This document shows positions 34,117 through 43,449 of a stretch of DNA of 64,000 nt, one piece after another. This DNA is from G963668605 sp963793625 (GTDB taxonomy: Bacteria; Acidobacteriota; Terriglobia; Bryobacterales; Bryobacteraceae), in contig CAWCAT010000030.1 of NCBI GenBank assembly GCA_963793625.1, forward strand, positions 124,001 through 188,000. Reading direction: 5' to 3'. How positions within the stretch are numbered: the stretch's first letter is position 1; each line of letters begins with the position of its first letter. The translations under genes were made by a program, and so were the position numbers. The notes below the pieces were generated by a model. The model searched no databases, was not told the origin of the DNA, and worked only from the letters and a program-made list of their open reading frames with translations.

Positions 34117-35525
34117 ATGGATACGCCAATCAGGCCACAGCTCGATGCCACGTTGGAGATTCCGCTCTACCGGCAACTCGCTGATTACATTCAACATCTG
34201 ATTATTTCCGGGCGACTTGCAAAGGGCGATAAGCTGCCTGCTACCCGTGAGTTGGCTGGTTCACTGGACTTGAACCGGGCCACTGTATCAGCCGCTTATG
34301 CAGTTCTCGAAGAGGCTGGATTGATCGAGGGTCATGTCGGACGCGGCAGTTTTGTCGCCGCTCTTCCGAGCACCCACGACGATAATCAGCTTTGCTACTT
34401 CGCGCCCGTCCGGCGATCTGTTTCCGCTCGATGATTTCCGGACGAGTGTTGCTGAAGTCGTCGCCGATCGCGAGATCGCGAACATCCTGCAATTAGGCTC
34501 ACCTTACGGCTATGCTCCCTTGCGCCATTACCTGATGGACCAGGCGCGCGAGGCCAGTATCGCTTCGGAGGACGATGAGATTCTGATCACGAACGGATGC
34601 CAGCAAGCGCTTGATCTGATGCAGCGCGTGCTGCTGCGCCCTGGTGATGCGGTGATCGTGGAAGATCCCGTGTATCCCGGTCTGAAGAATTTGTTCGAAC
34701 AGGCGGGCGCAAGGCTGATCGGTGTACCGATGACACCCGACGGAATCGACCTGCATCACCTGGGACGCGTGCTGGAACGCGAATCGGCGCGCATGATCGT
34801 GGTCACTCCGAACTTCCAGAATCCGACTGGTGCAACGCTCACTCTCGACGCACCGCCGGATGCTGCTACGCATGGCCAAGGATGCTGGCATGCTGGTGGT
34901 GGAAAACGACACTTACGGCGATCTGCGCTACCTGGGCGATCCGCTGCCGAACTTGAAACAACTCGATCGCGACCGTGTGATCCTGCTGCGTACATTTTCC
35001 AAAGTGTCATTTCCGGGACTGCGCGTTGGCTGGGTAATTGGCTCGCGCCCGCTGCTGGCGCGACTGGCGGAAGCCAAACAATGGACGGATTTACACTCGG
35101 ATCACCTCTCACAGGCCGTGATGCTGCGCTTTGCTGAATCCGGCCGTTTAGAGGCGCATCGTCGCCATATTTTGCGCACGGGCGCGGAGCAGCTAGCCAC
35201 GGTGCTGTCAGCGTGTGCACAATTTCTTCCGGCAGGTGCAACCTGGACGGAACCGCAGGGCGGCATGAATCTTTGGGTGCGATTGCCGGAACAACTCGAC
35301 GCTTCCGCATTGCTTGAAAAAGCGCAGCGCGAGCGCGTCAGCTATTTGCCGGGACGATTTTTCGAAGTGGCGCGGCCGGAGCCCTCGGCGCTACGGCTCA
35401 GTTTTGCGGGGTTGCCGCCGGATAAGATTCAGTCCGGAATGGCGATACTCGGACGGATTTTCAGTAGTGAAGTGGAACGGGTGAAGTCGGTGAGAAGGTT
35501 CGATCCGGCGCCCGCAATGGTTTGA
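34117..35525 (+). CDS. MocR/PdxR-type GntR regulator with aminotransferase domain (two frame breaks)
   Basis: About 468 residues across three phases. Residues 1-80 are a GntR winged helix (IPLYRQLADYIQHLIISGRL, KLPATRELAGSLDLNRATVS). After a break near 34380 comes a class I aminotransferase fold (GDLFPLDDFRTSVAEVVADR, EILITNGCQQALDLMQRVLL). After a break near 34850 it continues with VVENDTYGDLRYLGD and the PLP lysine in TFSKVSFPGLRVGW. It lies 15 nt before pdxS in the same direction. In several bacteria such a regulator (PdxR) controls pdxST in response to PLP, which is the likely role here. Confidence 0.85.
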
Positions 35526-35540
35526 TTCAGGAGAACGATT

Positions 35541-36425
35541 ATGTACCTCGATGAACAGTTCCGATTGAAGGTTGGCCTGGCTGAAATGCTAAAGGGCGGC
35601 GTCATTATGGACGTCACCAATGCACAGCAGGCCATGATTGCGGAGAAGGCCGGCGCAGTAGCCGTGATGGCTCTGGAGCGCGTGCCTTCAGACATCCGCA
35701 GAGATGGCGGCGTCGCGCGTATGTCCAACATCAGCATCATGCGCGAGATTATGAAATCGGTCAGCATTCCTGTGATGGCGAAGGCTCGCATCGGCCATTT
35801 CACGGAAGCGCGGATACTGGAAGCGCTCGAAGTCGATTACATCGACGAAAGTGAAGTGCTCACGCCCGCCGACGAAGAACACCACATCGACAAGCGCAAC
35901 TTCAGGGTGCCGTTTGTGTGCGGCGCGCGCAATCTGGGCGAAGCACTGCGGCGCATTGCCGAAGGCGCGGCGATGATCCGCACCAAGGGCGAAGCGGGTT
36001 CCGGCAATATCGTGGAAGCCGTGCGTCACATCCGCACCATCGTTAAGGAAATGAAGCAGCTCACGGTGCTTGGCCATGAGGAACTGGTGGCGGAATCGAA
36101 GAAGCTGCAGGCGCCGCTCGAACTCGTCGAGTGGGTTGCCGAACATGGCAAACTACCTGTGCCGAATTTCTCGGCCGGCGGCATCGCTACTCCGGCCGAC
36201 GCGGCGTTGGTTATGCAACTGGGCGCGGAAGCGGTCTTTGTCGGCTCCGGCATTTTCAAATCGAGCGATCCGGCGGTGCGTGCACGCGCGATTGTGAAAG
36301 CGGCCACCTACTATAAGGATCCGGTCAAATTGCTGGAAGCCTCTGAAGAACTCGGCGAAGCCATGCCTGGTTTGGAGATTTCCAAACTCGATCCTGATCA
36401 GCTGATGCAAACACGAGGCTGGTAA
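35541..36425 (+). CDS. pdxS: Pyridoxal 5'-phosphate synthase, lyase subunit
   Basis: A 294-residue TIM-barrel enzyme that makes PLP from ribose 5-phosphate, glyceraldehyde 3-phosphate and ammonia. Highly conserved blocks are KGGVIMDVTNAQQAMIAEKA, VMALERVPSDIRRDGGVARM, VMAKARIGHFTEARILEALE and RMIRTKGEAGSGNIVEAVRH (seen as AAMIRTKGEAGSGN). The catalytic lysines in VMAKARIGH and TKGEAG are present. ATG 35541 is preceded by AGGAGA. It forms an operon with pdxT, which starts 4 nt after its stop. Full length and unbroken. Confidence 0.97.
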   Translation: MYLDEQFRLKVGLAEMLKGGVIMDVTNAQQAMIAEKAGAVAVMALERVPSDIRRDGGVARMSNISIMREIMKSVSIPVMAKARIGHFTEARILEALEVDYIDESEVLTPADEEHHIDKRNFRVPFVCGARNLGEALRRIAEGAAMIRTKGEAGSGNIVEAVRHIRTIVKEMKQLTVLGHEELVAESKKLQAPLELVEWVAEHGKLPVPNFSAGGIATPADAALVMQLGAEAVFVGSGIFKSSDPAVRARAIVKAATYYKDPVKLLEASEELGEAMPGLEISKLDPDQLMQTRGW

Positions 36426-36428
36426 ACA

Positions 36429-36995
36429 ATGGCGAGAGTCGGAGTCCTGGCCCTGCAGGGCGATTTCGAAGCTCATCGCAAAGCCCTCGAGCGTGCCGGA
36501 GCGGAGGCGGTCGAAGTCCGAACTGCCTCTGAACTGGATTCGGTCGATGGGCTTGTGATTCCGGGCGGCGAGAGCACGACCATGCTCAAGCTGCTCGGGA
36601 TTGAGAACCTGTTCGAACCGCTGCGTGAGTTTGGGGCTCGAAAACCGATTTTCGGTACCTGTGCCGGAGCCATACTGCTGGCAAACAAAGTTTCGAATCC
36701 GGAACAGGCCTCGCTCGGACTGGTGGATATCGAAGTCCAGCGCAACGGTTATGGGCGGCAACTCGACAGCCGCGTCGCGCGTATCCACCCGGAGGGTGTC
36801 GAGGGTGGCGATCTGGAAGCTGTCTTCATCCGCGCGCCAATTATCCGGAATGTCGGCGAAAAGGCGCATGTGCTGGCCAGTTACAACGGTGATCCGGTGC
36901 TGGTGGAACAGGGGCGGCACCTGGTCGCGACATTCCATCCGGAACTGAGCGAAGACGTCCGTATTCATCAGTTGTTCCTGCAAAAGATAACGTAA
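36429..36995 (+). CDS. pdxT: Pyridoxal 5'-phosphate synthase, glutaminase subunit
   Basis: A 188-residue class I glutamine amidotransferase that feeds ammonia to PdxS. Seen are VGVLALQGDFEAHRKALERA, the oxyanion strand VIPGGESTTM, the nucleophile GTCAGAILLA and the His/Glu pair in TFHPELSED. Length is typical. ATG 36429 lies 4 nt after pdxS. A strong intrinsic terminator follows at 37007. Together with the MocR-type gene before it this makes a complete vitamin B6 unit. Confidence 0.97.
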   Translation: MARVGVLALQGDFEAHRKALERAGAEAVEVRTASELDSVDGLVIPGGESTTMLKLLGIENLFEPLREFGARKPIFGTCAGAILLANKVSNPEQASLGLVDIEVQRNGYGRQLDSRVARIHPEGVEGGDLEAVFIRAPIIRNVGEKAHVLASYNGDPVLVEQGRHLVATFHPELSEDVRIHQLFLQKIT

Positions 36996-37006
36996 CGGTG
37001 CCCGGA

Positions 37007-37071
37007 GTGATTAATGACGGGAGTCAATCCGGCTGCGGGAATGGGTCCCCCCCACGTCTAATCACTTTTTT
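37007..37071 (+). terminator. Rho-independent terminator after pdxT
   Basis: GTGATTA (37007-37013) and GACG (37016-37019) pair with CGTC (37055-37058) and TAATCAC (37059-37065), with a 2-nt bulge. A run of six T follows at 37066-37071. Position 12 nt after the pdxT stop fits. Confidence 0.8.
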
Positions 37072-37072
37072 C

Positions 37073-37101
37073 CCTACTCGCAACATTCCTACTCGCAACA
37101 T
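37073..37101 (+). repeat. Two tandem copies of a 15-bp unit
   Basis: CCTACTCGCAACAT occurs at 37073-37086 and 37088-37101, one T between. It lies just after the pdxT terminator, upstream of the selenoprotein gene. It could be a binding site or slippage; nothing decides. Confidence 0.5.
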
Positions 37102-37128
37102 CGGACGCGCGGCGGTGTTTAAGGAAAA

Positions 37129-39014
37129 ATGAGCTTTAAGCGTGTCCGTATGCTCAAGTTAGCACTCGTCGTTTTCAGTGTTTCGGCCGCGGGGCAGACG
37201 TCCGGCGCCGTTCAAAGCGGGTCAGCCGAGCCGGTGTACAGCGTCGTGAGTCCGATTGGCGAAAATACCGTCAAGATGATCAGCATGACGCCTCGATTGG
37301 AATACCTTGGCGGCCAAAACTGTCTGCATGGTATCGAACCGATCATTCAAGGCTGACATAGTCCTGCCGGCAATCGGGGACCAGTTTGAAGCAGATTTAT
37401 CCGGATATCAGAATCGTCTCGCATACACAGATGCCAATCGCTCCCCTGCCGACAACTCCTGACAATGCTCAAAAGGATGCCGAGCGGTTGCGGCGCGGCG
37501 CTGAAGGAAAAGGGCTGCAGCGTGGTGGTAACCGGGGACGGTGGTTGAGGGGTTTGCACACCGCGTGTGTCACACGCGGCCGTCATCGCAGAGAAATCCG
37601 CGATTCCGAGTGTAGTAGTGGCAGCTCCGGCTTTCAAGAAACAGGCCGAAGTTACGGCTTACGACCAAGGAGTGCCGTCCGTGCGGGTTGCCGTGTATCC
37701 GGGTCCGTTCGATCTCCACTCGGATTCTCAAGTACGGGAGAATGCGGTAAAAATTGTTGTTCCCCAAGTTATAGAGGGCTCTAACCAAGCCGTTACCCGA
37801 ATCGGCGTCCGCTCCAGGAGACAACTCTCAAGAAAAGGAAAGCCCAGGGAAATTGTCTTCAGCGGGTACGCTTGATGAGGTCAACCGCTACTTCGCGGAT
37901 TATCAGTGGAGCGACGGAATGGCAATCATTCCGCCCACGGTTGAGCGCGTCGAAGAGTTTCTGAAGTACAGCGGCTATGCGCCGCATGAAGAAATTGCCG
38001 TGCTTCCGTTGGCGAATCTGCGGGCGACGCCCGTGGAATATCGCGGTGAATGCTGTTATGGCGGGAGCACGCCCGCAGTATATGCCCCTCATTATTGCGG
38101 CAGTGCAAGCCATCGGCGATCGTGCGTTCCGGCTCGCGGTCACGGGCGGCAGCACACACTCGTTCAGCACTTTCTTCTGGGTCAACGGACCCTTGGGCAG
38201 GCAGCTCGGGATCGACTATGGGCAGGGACTGATTGCTGCCCAAGCCAATGCAACCATCGGCAGGACGATGAGCCTGATCGAGAGGAACATAGCAGGTTTC
38301 AGGATCAAAGAGACCCAGATGGGCAGCTTCGGGAAACTACAATCCTGGGTGCTGGCGGAAGATGAAGAGGCGCTCAAGAAGATCGGCTGGCAACCGGACC
38401 ACGTGGAGAGAGGACTCGACAAGGATGTAAGTACGGTAGCTGCTGCCAGCAGCACGTTCATGGGACAGAACATCATCCCATCGACATCCGATCCTAAGAT
38501 CCTGATGCAACTGCTTGCGTACGGAATCACCTACAACGAAGCCTTCGCTTCCGGCATGATCGATTCGCCGCGCACGCTGCTGTTAACGCCGTCAACTGCC
38601 GAAGTTCTCGCGAAGGGCGGCTATACGAAGAAGAAGCTGATCGAAGATTTGGTGGAGACGGCGAGAAAGCCGGTAGCTGAGTGGACCTTCTCCAAGGTGT
38701 ACGGGTCCTACGGCAGGATATTCGGTTCCTTCGACAGAGAGGTCGAAAAGGATCTTAGAGATCCGCGCGCAGCGAAAGGGAAATTGCCGCCGTGGTATCC
38801 GAAGACGCCAGGATGGGAAGAAATCAAAACCATTCCCTCGCTAACGGCGAATGCCATTCGAATTCTCGTCTGCGGAGACCCGAGTAGAAACAAGGCGCAG
38901 GTTCTGGCTGGCGGCACAGGCAAATCCGTAAAGCAGGTAAAGCTGCCGGCGAATTGGGACCAGCTTATGGAAAAAGCTGGATACCGTCCGCTGAAAGAGT
39001 TCGTGATCCAATAA
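37129..39014 (+). CDS. UGSC-family selenoprotein with in-frame UGA (frame broken by five indels)
   Basis: Five one-base corrections (near 37314, 37386, 37493, 37777 and 38031) give one protein of about 625 residues. Order: signal LKLALVVFSVSAAGQ, SVVSPIGENTVKMISMTPRL, SFKADIVLPAIGDQ, KQIYPDIRIVSHTQM, CSVVVTGDGG-U-GVCTPRVS, then PSVVVAAPAFKKQAE. TGA 37546-37548 is in phase on both sides, at the U of the known U-G-S-C motif (here U-G-V-C), about residue 139. A second domain of about 400 residues (SDGMAIIPPTVERVEEFLKY, NAVMAGARPQYMPLIIAAVQ) follows; I know it as an unnamed bacterial family. A thiol/selenol redox role is inferred. AAGGA precedes ATG 37129. Confidence 0.8.
37561..37579 (+). promoter_or_regulatory. 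Bacterial SECIS stem-loop
   Basis: CCGCGTGT (37561-37568) pairs perfectly with ACACGCGG (37572-37579) around loop GTC. The loop begins 20 nt after the TGA at 37546-37548, inside the 16-37 nt window known for bacterial SECIS elements, and its first base is G as expected for SelB recognition. Confidence 0.7.
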
Positions 39015-39043
39015 GAAGGGGGCCGCCGGCAAGGGAGAATTTC

Positions 39044-39493
39044 ATGAAGTCCAGAAAATTGATCACGCGTTCATGTCTTCTTGTTTGGGTACTTGCATGC
39101 GGTCCGCTCATTTACAGCAGCCAGAATCGGGCGGGTGAGTCGAAGAACGAAAGCCGTTATCCGCTGACAACATGCGAGGAGTTGAAGAAGCTGATTGATT
39201 CCAGCGCAACCAAGGATATCGTTATTGTCGACACCCAGCCGAGCGAGTATTTCAACGAAGCGCACATTCCGGGTGCGGTCAATCTGCCCTACACGGACAC
39301 GATCAGGACGCCTGTGAATCTCCCTCGCGCGAAGACCCTGGTTGTCTACTGTCCGTGCGAGCACGAGGAAGAGTAAACCGAGATGGCATCGAAACTGGAG
39401 AAACTGGGTTACACCAAATTGAAACTCCTTCAGGGAGGTTTGCCAAGGTGGCGGGAGCTGAAGTATCCGATGGCGAAGGCTGGAAGCCGGTAG
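39044..39493 (+). CDS. Exported rhodanese-like protein with an in-frame TAA
   Basis: Starts at ATG 39044 after AAGGGAG with a signal/anchor (LITRSCLLVWVLACGPLIYS). The rhodanese domain reads DIVIVDTQPSEYFNEAHIPG and VNLPYTDTIRTP, with active-site loop VVYCPCEHEEE. A TAA at 39374-39376 stops it there. The same frame continues on the far side with MASKLEKLGYTKLKLLQGGL and PRWRELKYPMAKAGSR to TAG 39493, which is exactly the missing end of a rhodanese. So one substitution, real or a read error, splits the gene. It lies 29 nt after the selenoprotein gene and is likely co-transcribed, suggesting a sulfur or selenium transfer role. Confidence 0.7.
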
Positions 39494-39519
39494 CCCGGTA
39501 GCTGGAAAAAGGGATATCT

Positions 39520-40066
39520 ATGCGGTGTGCTTTGCTTGTTCTCGCTATTGTTATTGGCCTGATGACATTCGGGCAACTATGCCTGGCCGAACGAGACGAT
39601 TTCCGGTCGTGCTGTGGGAGAAATGACGCCGTCATTTCCGGTTCTGGACGTGACGGGACCTCACAAAGGCAAATCGATCTGCTACGTCTGCGAGTCCAAA
39701 GATGCGCCTGCGGTCTTTGCGTTTTTCCGGCAAACCGGAGATGAAATGGCGAGCTTGGTAAAGAGGCTCAACAAACTCGCAGGGCAACATCGAGACCTGA
39801 GGGTGGTCGCGGTCGTTATCGAAGGGCAGAATAGTCAACCCTGGCTGGAAAAGCTCGCCGAGGAAAATGGAATCACCATACCGTTAACCGTCTTTCGCAA
39901 TGGTAAAGACGATGTTGCCATGAAGCTTTACAAGCTAAATGCAGGCGCAAGTAACACCGTTCTGGTCAACGTGAAACGCAAGGTTAGCGCGAATTTCGTC
40001 AATGTGAATGCTGGCAACTTCCAAATGCTGACGAATGCTGTATCCAAGGTGCTCAGTCAAAACTAG
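39520..40066 (+). CDS. Exported thioredoxin-like protein (frameshifted)
   Basis: Two phases join near 39612 into about 180 residues. Signal MRCALLVLAIVIGLMTFGQL is followed by GEMTPSFPVLDVTGPHKGKS, then ICYVCESKDAPAVFAFFRQT and DLRVVAVVIEGQNSQPWLEK, ending MLTNAVSKVLSQN. The CYVC pair sits where thioredoxin-fold peroxiredoxin-like proteins hold their redox Cys. Family resembles secreted thioredoxin-domain proteins with a C-x-x-C variant. Third member of a redox group with the selenoprotein and the rhodanese, 27 nt after the latter. Confidence 0.7.
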
Positions 40067-40201
40067 ATGCCGGTGTGCAACGGAGTCTCCTCTTTGAACT
40101 GTCGTGAAACGGTTGCGCACGCGGTCGTTCGTTTTGGCTGGGGCGTCCTGATTGCCTGCCTGATCCTGGGATGTGATGCGGTTACCGCACGTCGTTTTTA
40201 A
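40067..40201 (+). CDS. Possible 44-residue membrane or lipoprotein peptide
   Basis: ATG 40067 begins directly after the previous stop and encodes a frame ending VLIACLILGCDAVTARRF. One hydrophobic stretch ends in a lipobox-like LILGC, too far from the N-terminus for a normal lipoprotein. TGCGG-TTA-CCGCA followed by CGTCGTTTTT near its end looks like a weak terminator instead. Kept only as a candidate. Confidence 0.2.
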   Translation: MPVCNGVSSLNCRETVAHAVVRFGWGVLIACLILGCDAVTARRF

Positions 40202-40305
40202 CAGAACGAACGCGCCCGTATCGCACAACCTCCCGGTTGAGCGCAACGCCGCCATTTGGTACCCTTACTGATTGGGTTAAAAGGTTTCCTACCTAGAGGT
40301 TTCAC

Positions 40306-41055
40306 ATGTCTGGACATTCCAAATGGGCGACGATCAAGCACAAGAAGGCAGCCCTAGATTCGAAGCGCGGTAAGACCTTCACGCGCGTGATTAAAGAAAT
40401 CATGATCGCGGCTCGCGCCGGCGGCGGAGACATCGACGGCAACCCTCGTTTGCGCACGGCCGTTGCTGCTGCCAAAGCGGTCAGCATGCCGAACGACAAC
40501 ATCAAGCGCGCGATCATGCGCGGCACTGGCGAGTTGGAAGGCGGACAGATCGACGAAATCATGTTCGAAGGCTACGGTCCGGGCGGCGCGGCCGTACTGG
40601 TCAATGTAGCCACGGACAACCGTAATCGCACGGTCAGCGAGATTCGTCACATCTTTTCCAAGTGGGGCGGAAACCTCGGTGAAGTCGGCAGCGTTGCCTG
40701 GATGTTTGAGCGCAAGAGCCAGATATTGATCGAAGCTCGACAAAGCCACGGAAGACGATTTGATGGCGCTGGTGCTCGATGCCGGAGCCGACGATCTGCG
40801 CAACGACGGCAGCAACTGGGAAATCCTGTCGGCGCCGGAGAATCACGAAAAGGTACTCGAGGTCGTGCAGAAAGCCGGCCTACCCGTGGTCAACTGCGGA
40901 AATCGCGATGATTCCGAAGAATCTGGTGAAGCTCGAAGGCAAAGTCTGCATCCGGTATGTTGCGGCTGACCGAAATTCTGGACGATCACGAAGACGTTCA
41001 GAGCATGTATTCGAATTTCGACATCGACGAAAAAGAAATGGAAGCGCTCGGATAA
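40306..41055 (+). CDS. yebC: YebC/PmpR-type translation or transcription regulator (three frame breaks)
   Basis: Starts MSGHSKWATIKHKKAALDSK, the invariant YebC/TACO1 opening. Continues with NPRLRTAVAAAKAVSMPNDN, GYGPGGAAVLVNVATDNRNR and GGNLGEVGSVAWMFERK. Breaks near 40732, 40888 and 40956 then separate DDLMALVLDAGADDLRNDG, IAMIPKNLVKLEGK and LTEILDDHEDVQSMYSNFD, which ends EMEALG at 41055. Each break is cured by removing one base, giving about 248 residues, the usual length. Bacterial YebC members aid translation of polyproline stretches or regulate transcription. ruvC follows 24 nt later, the classical order. Being nearly universal, inactivation is unlikely. Confidence 0.9.
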
Positions 41056-41079
41056 GCGCTGATTCGGGGTTTCGCGGGG

Positions 41080-41578
41080 ATGCGTGTCCTTGGCATCGAT
41101 TGCGGTACAGAACGAACCGGGTACGGTGTCATCGACAGCGATGGGGGAGTGCATTCTCTCATCGAAGCCGGTGTAATTCGTACGAGCGCGAAACAACCCC
41201 TGGATGCCCGGCTTCTTGATTATCGCCCGTGAACTTCGGAAAGTGATTGATCTTCACCAGCCTGCGTACGGTGCAGTGGAGGAAGTGTTTTTCGCCGTGA
41301 ACGCAAAGACAGCGCTAAAACTGGCTCACGTTCGCGGCGTTGCTTTATTGGTGATTGCCGAGTGTGGTCTCGAACTCGGCGAATATTCACCGGCGGAAGT
41401 TAAGACCAGCGTCGTGGGTTACGGACGCGCGGAGAAGGAACAGGTGCAAATCATGATCCGCTCGTTACTTAGGCTGGAGGCGATTGTTGAATCGCAGGAT
41501 GCCTCAGATGCGTTGGCAGTCGCCATTTGTCATGCGACACACACGGCCGCCCGGCAACGATTGGGGGCTCGTGCATGA
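41080..41578 (+). CDS. ruvC: Holliday junction resolvase RuvC (frameshifted)
   Basis: About 165 residues. RuvC cuts Holliday junctions with RuvAB. The first phase gives MRVLGIDCGTERTGYGVIDS with catalytic Asp7. After an extra T near 41216 it continues LIIARELRKVIDLHQPAYGA, VEEVFFAVNAKTALKLAHVR (catalytic Glu) and SQDASDALAVAICHAT (last Asp pair). Normal length is 160-175. It follows yebC and its stop overlaps the ATG of the next gene (ATGA). No ruvA or ruvB is seen here. Confidence 0.92.
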
Positions 41579-42198
41579 AATTCCTCTACTTGCTTCTGTG
41601 CGCCGCCACGCTTTGCATGGCTGACGTTCCGAAACTGATCTACATCAAATCCTTTCCAGGCAGCGTTCCCGCTTATGTTCAGATCACAGTGGACAACACG
41701 GGTAAGGCCGAGTATCGTGAGGCCGTCGATGACGAGACTCCGCTCCGGTTCCAGTTGGCTGACGCCGAAGTCAAGGAGTTGTTCAGCTTCATCGAAAAGC
41801 TGGACTACTTCAAACGCGAACTGGAATCAGGGCTAAATGTCGCCAAGATGGGCGAGAAGACTTTTCGCTACGAGAACGGCGCTGAAAAGCGCGAGGTAAA
41901 GTTCAACTTCACTCAGGATCTGGATGGACGTGCGCTGCATGAGTGGTTTGAGCGCATGACCGAAACTGAGTATCACCTCATCGTGCTGCAACGTGTGGTG
42001 CGTTTCGACAAACTCGGAGTGAATAGCGCGCTGCTGAAGTTGCAGTCGTCATACGAGCGCAAGCGTCTTGTTGCCGCGGAGCAGTTCCTGCCATTGCTGG
42101 ACCGCGTGGCCAAGAACGAATCCTTCATGCACATGTCACGGGAGCGCGCCGCGTCGCTCGCTGATGCAATTCGCGCGGCAAAGCCCAAAGGCGAGTGA
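41575..42198 (+). CDS. Exported protein of unknown function
   Basis: A 207-residue protein with signal MKFLYLLLCAATLCMADVPK. The mature part starts KLIYIKSFPGSVPAYVQITV, a beta-rich segment, then turns helical (RALHEWFERMTETEYHLIVL, LLKLQSSYERKRLVAAEQFL). No motif recognised. The start ATG 41575 overlaps the ruvC stop, and its own stop overlaps the next ATG (TGATG), so translation is coupled through at least three genes. A role with the downstream TPR/thioredoxin protein is possible. Confidence 0.75.
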   Translation: MKFLYLLLCAATLCMADVPKLIYIKSFPGSVPAYVQITVDNTGKAEYREAVDDETPLRFQLADAEVKELFSFIEKLDYFKRELESGLNVAKMGEKTFRYENGAEKREVKFNFTQDLDGRALHEWFERMTETEYHLIVLQRVVRFDKLGVNSALLKLQSSYERKRLVAAEQFLPLLDRVAKNESFMHMSRERAASLADAIRAAKPKGE

Positions 42199-43446
42199 TG
42201 AAATTATTTTTAGCTGCAATGTTGTTGTCCGCTGTCGCGTGCTTCGCACAGGCCGAATTGTCGGAGAAGGAGCAGAACGATCTGCGCGAGGCTGTTTCGG
42301 AAACCTCCAACAGTCCAATCGAATTCATGCGCGCGCTGGAAGGGCATCTCAAAAAGTATCCCGAGTCGCCGCGCAAGGCGGACATGGAGCGTGGCATCGT
42401 CAAGGCTGCGATGGAGTTGAAGGACCACCGCCGCATCGCGATCTATGGAGAGCGCGTGCTGGCCCGCGACCCGGACGATGCGATGCTGCTGGAAGTTGTT
42501 GCGCGCGGGTTACTTGCGAAGGAAGACAAGCAGAGCGCGACGCGAGCGCTCAAGTATTGCTCGCAAGCAGAAGCTTTGTGGCGTGCGAGAGAGCAGGAAG
42601 ATCCCGGCCCTGGCATGCGTGGCAAAGCGCGCGAAGAGATCGATTCCGCACTCGGACGATGCTATGTTTTCAGCGCCCGAGCGTCCGGCAATCTCGGAGA
42701 AATTCGACGAGGCAATCGCGTTCGCACGCAAGTCATACGAGGCGAAACCGACGGCCGAATCGGCTCGCGAAATCGCTCGCTGGCTTGAGCGTTCCGGCAA
42801 AACAGAAGAGGCGGTCGTGCCGCTGGCGGACGCATTCGCCATCGCGGATCCCAAGGCAACCGATGCGCAGCGCGCGGCTGACCGTAAGCGCCTTGGCGAA
42901 CTTTACAGGAAAACCCACGAAAACGAGAAGGGTCTGGGCGACGTGGTTCTGGCGGCTTATGACCGCACGGCGATTCTGCTGGCGGGCAGACGCAATCGCT
43001 TGCGTGCTGTCGATCCGAACGCGCTTGCAACCGAACCGCTTGAGTTCACGATCTCTTCCTTGAAAGGCGAAGACTCGAACTGGCCTCGCTCAAAGGCAAG
43101 GTCATGGTGATGGATTTCTGGGCGACGTGGTGCGGACCGTGCCGCGCGCAGAAACCTCTTTACGACCAGGTGAAAAAGAGTTTCGGTGACCAGAAGGATG
43201 TCGTATTTCTGGCCATCAGCACTGATGAGGATCGCGCAGCGGTGGAGCCGTTTCTGAACAGCGCAGAAGTGGAACAAGTCGGTCTATTTCGAAGACGGGT
43301 TGGCGAATGCAATGCGCATCTCCTCGATTCCCACGACTATCGTGTTCAACAAGCGCGGTGAGATCGTCAGCCGCATGAACGGGTTTGTCGCGGACCGTTT
43401 TGTCGAGATGTTGAGCGAGCGCATTCGCGATGCACTAACGGAATAG
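42198..43446 (+). CDS. Exported TPR protein with C-terminal TlpA-like thioredoxin domain (three frame breaks)
   Basis: About 415 residues across four phases. Signal KLFLAAMLLSAVACFAQAEL; TPR-like helices ALEGHLKKYPESPRKADMER and RRIAIYGERVLARDPDDAML. After a break near 42701 comes FDEAIAFARKSYEAKPTAES. After 43080 comes SLKGKVMVMDFWATWCGPCR with the redox pair C-G-P-C. After 43269 comes ANAMRISSIPTTIVFNKRGE with the cis-Pro and the end ALTE. The layout matches acidobacterial TPR-thioredoxin fusions that reduce periplasmic disulfides. Single-base repairs restore the frame throughout. Confidence 0.82.
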
Positions 43447-43449
43447 CTG

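Noticed and set aside
37354..37356. TGA ending the first phase of the selenoprotein gene, considered as a second Sec codon
   Set aside because: The frame after it does not match the family; shifting by one base at 37314 restores KADIVLPAIG and removes this stop.
39374..39376. TAA in the rhodanese as a recoded sense codon
   Set aside because: TAA recoding is not known in Acidobacteria, and TAA ends several intact genes here, for example pdxT.
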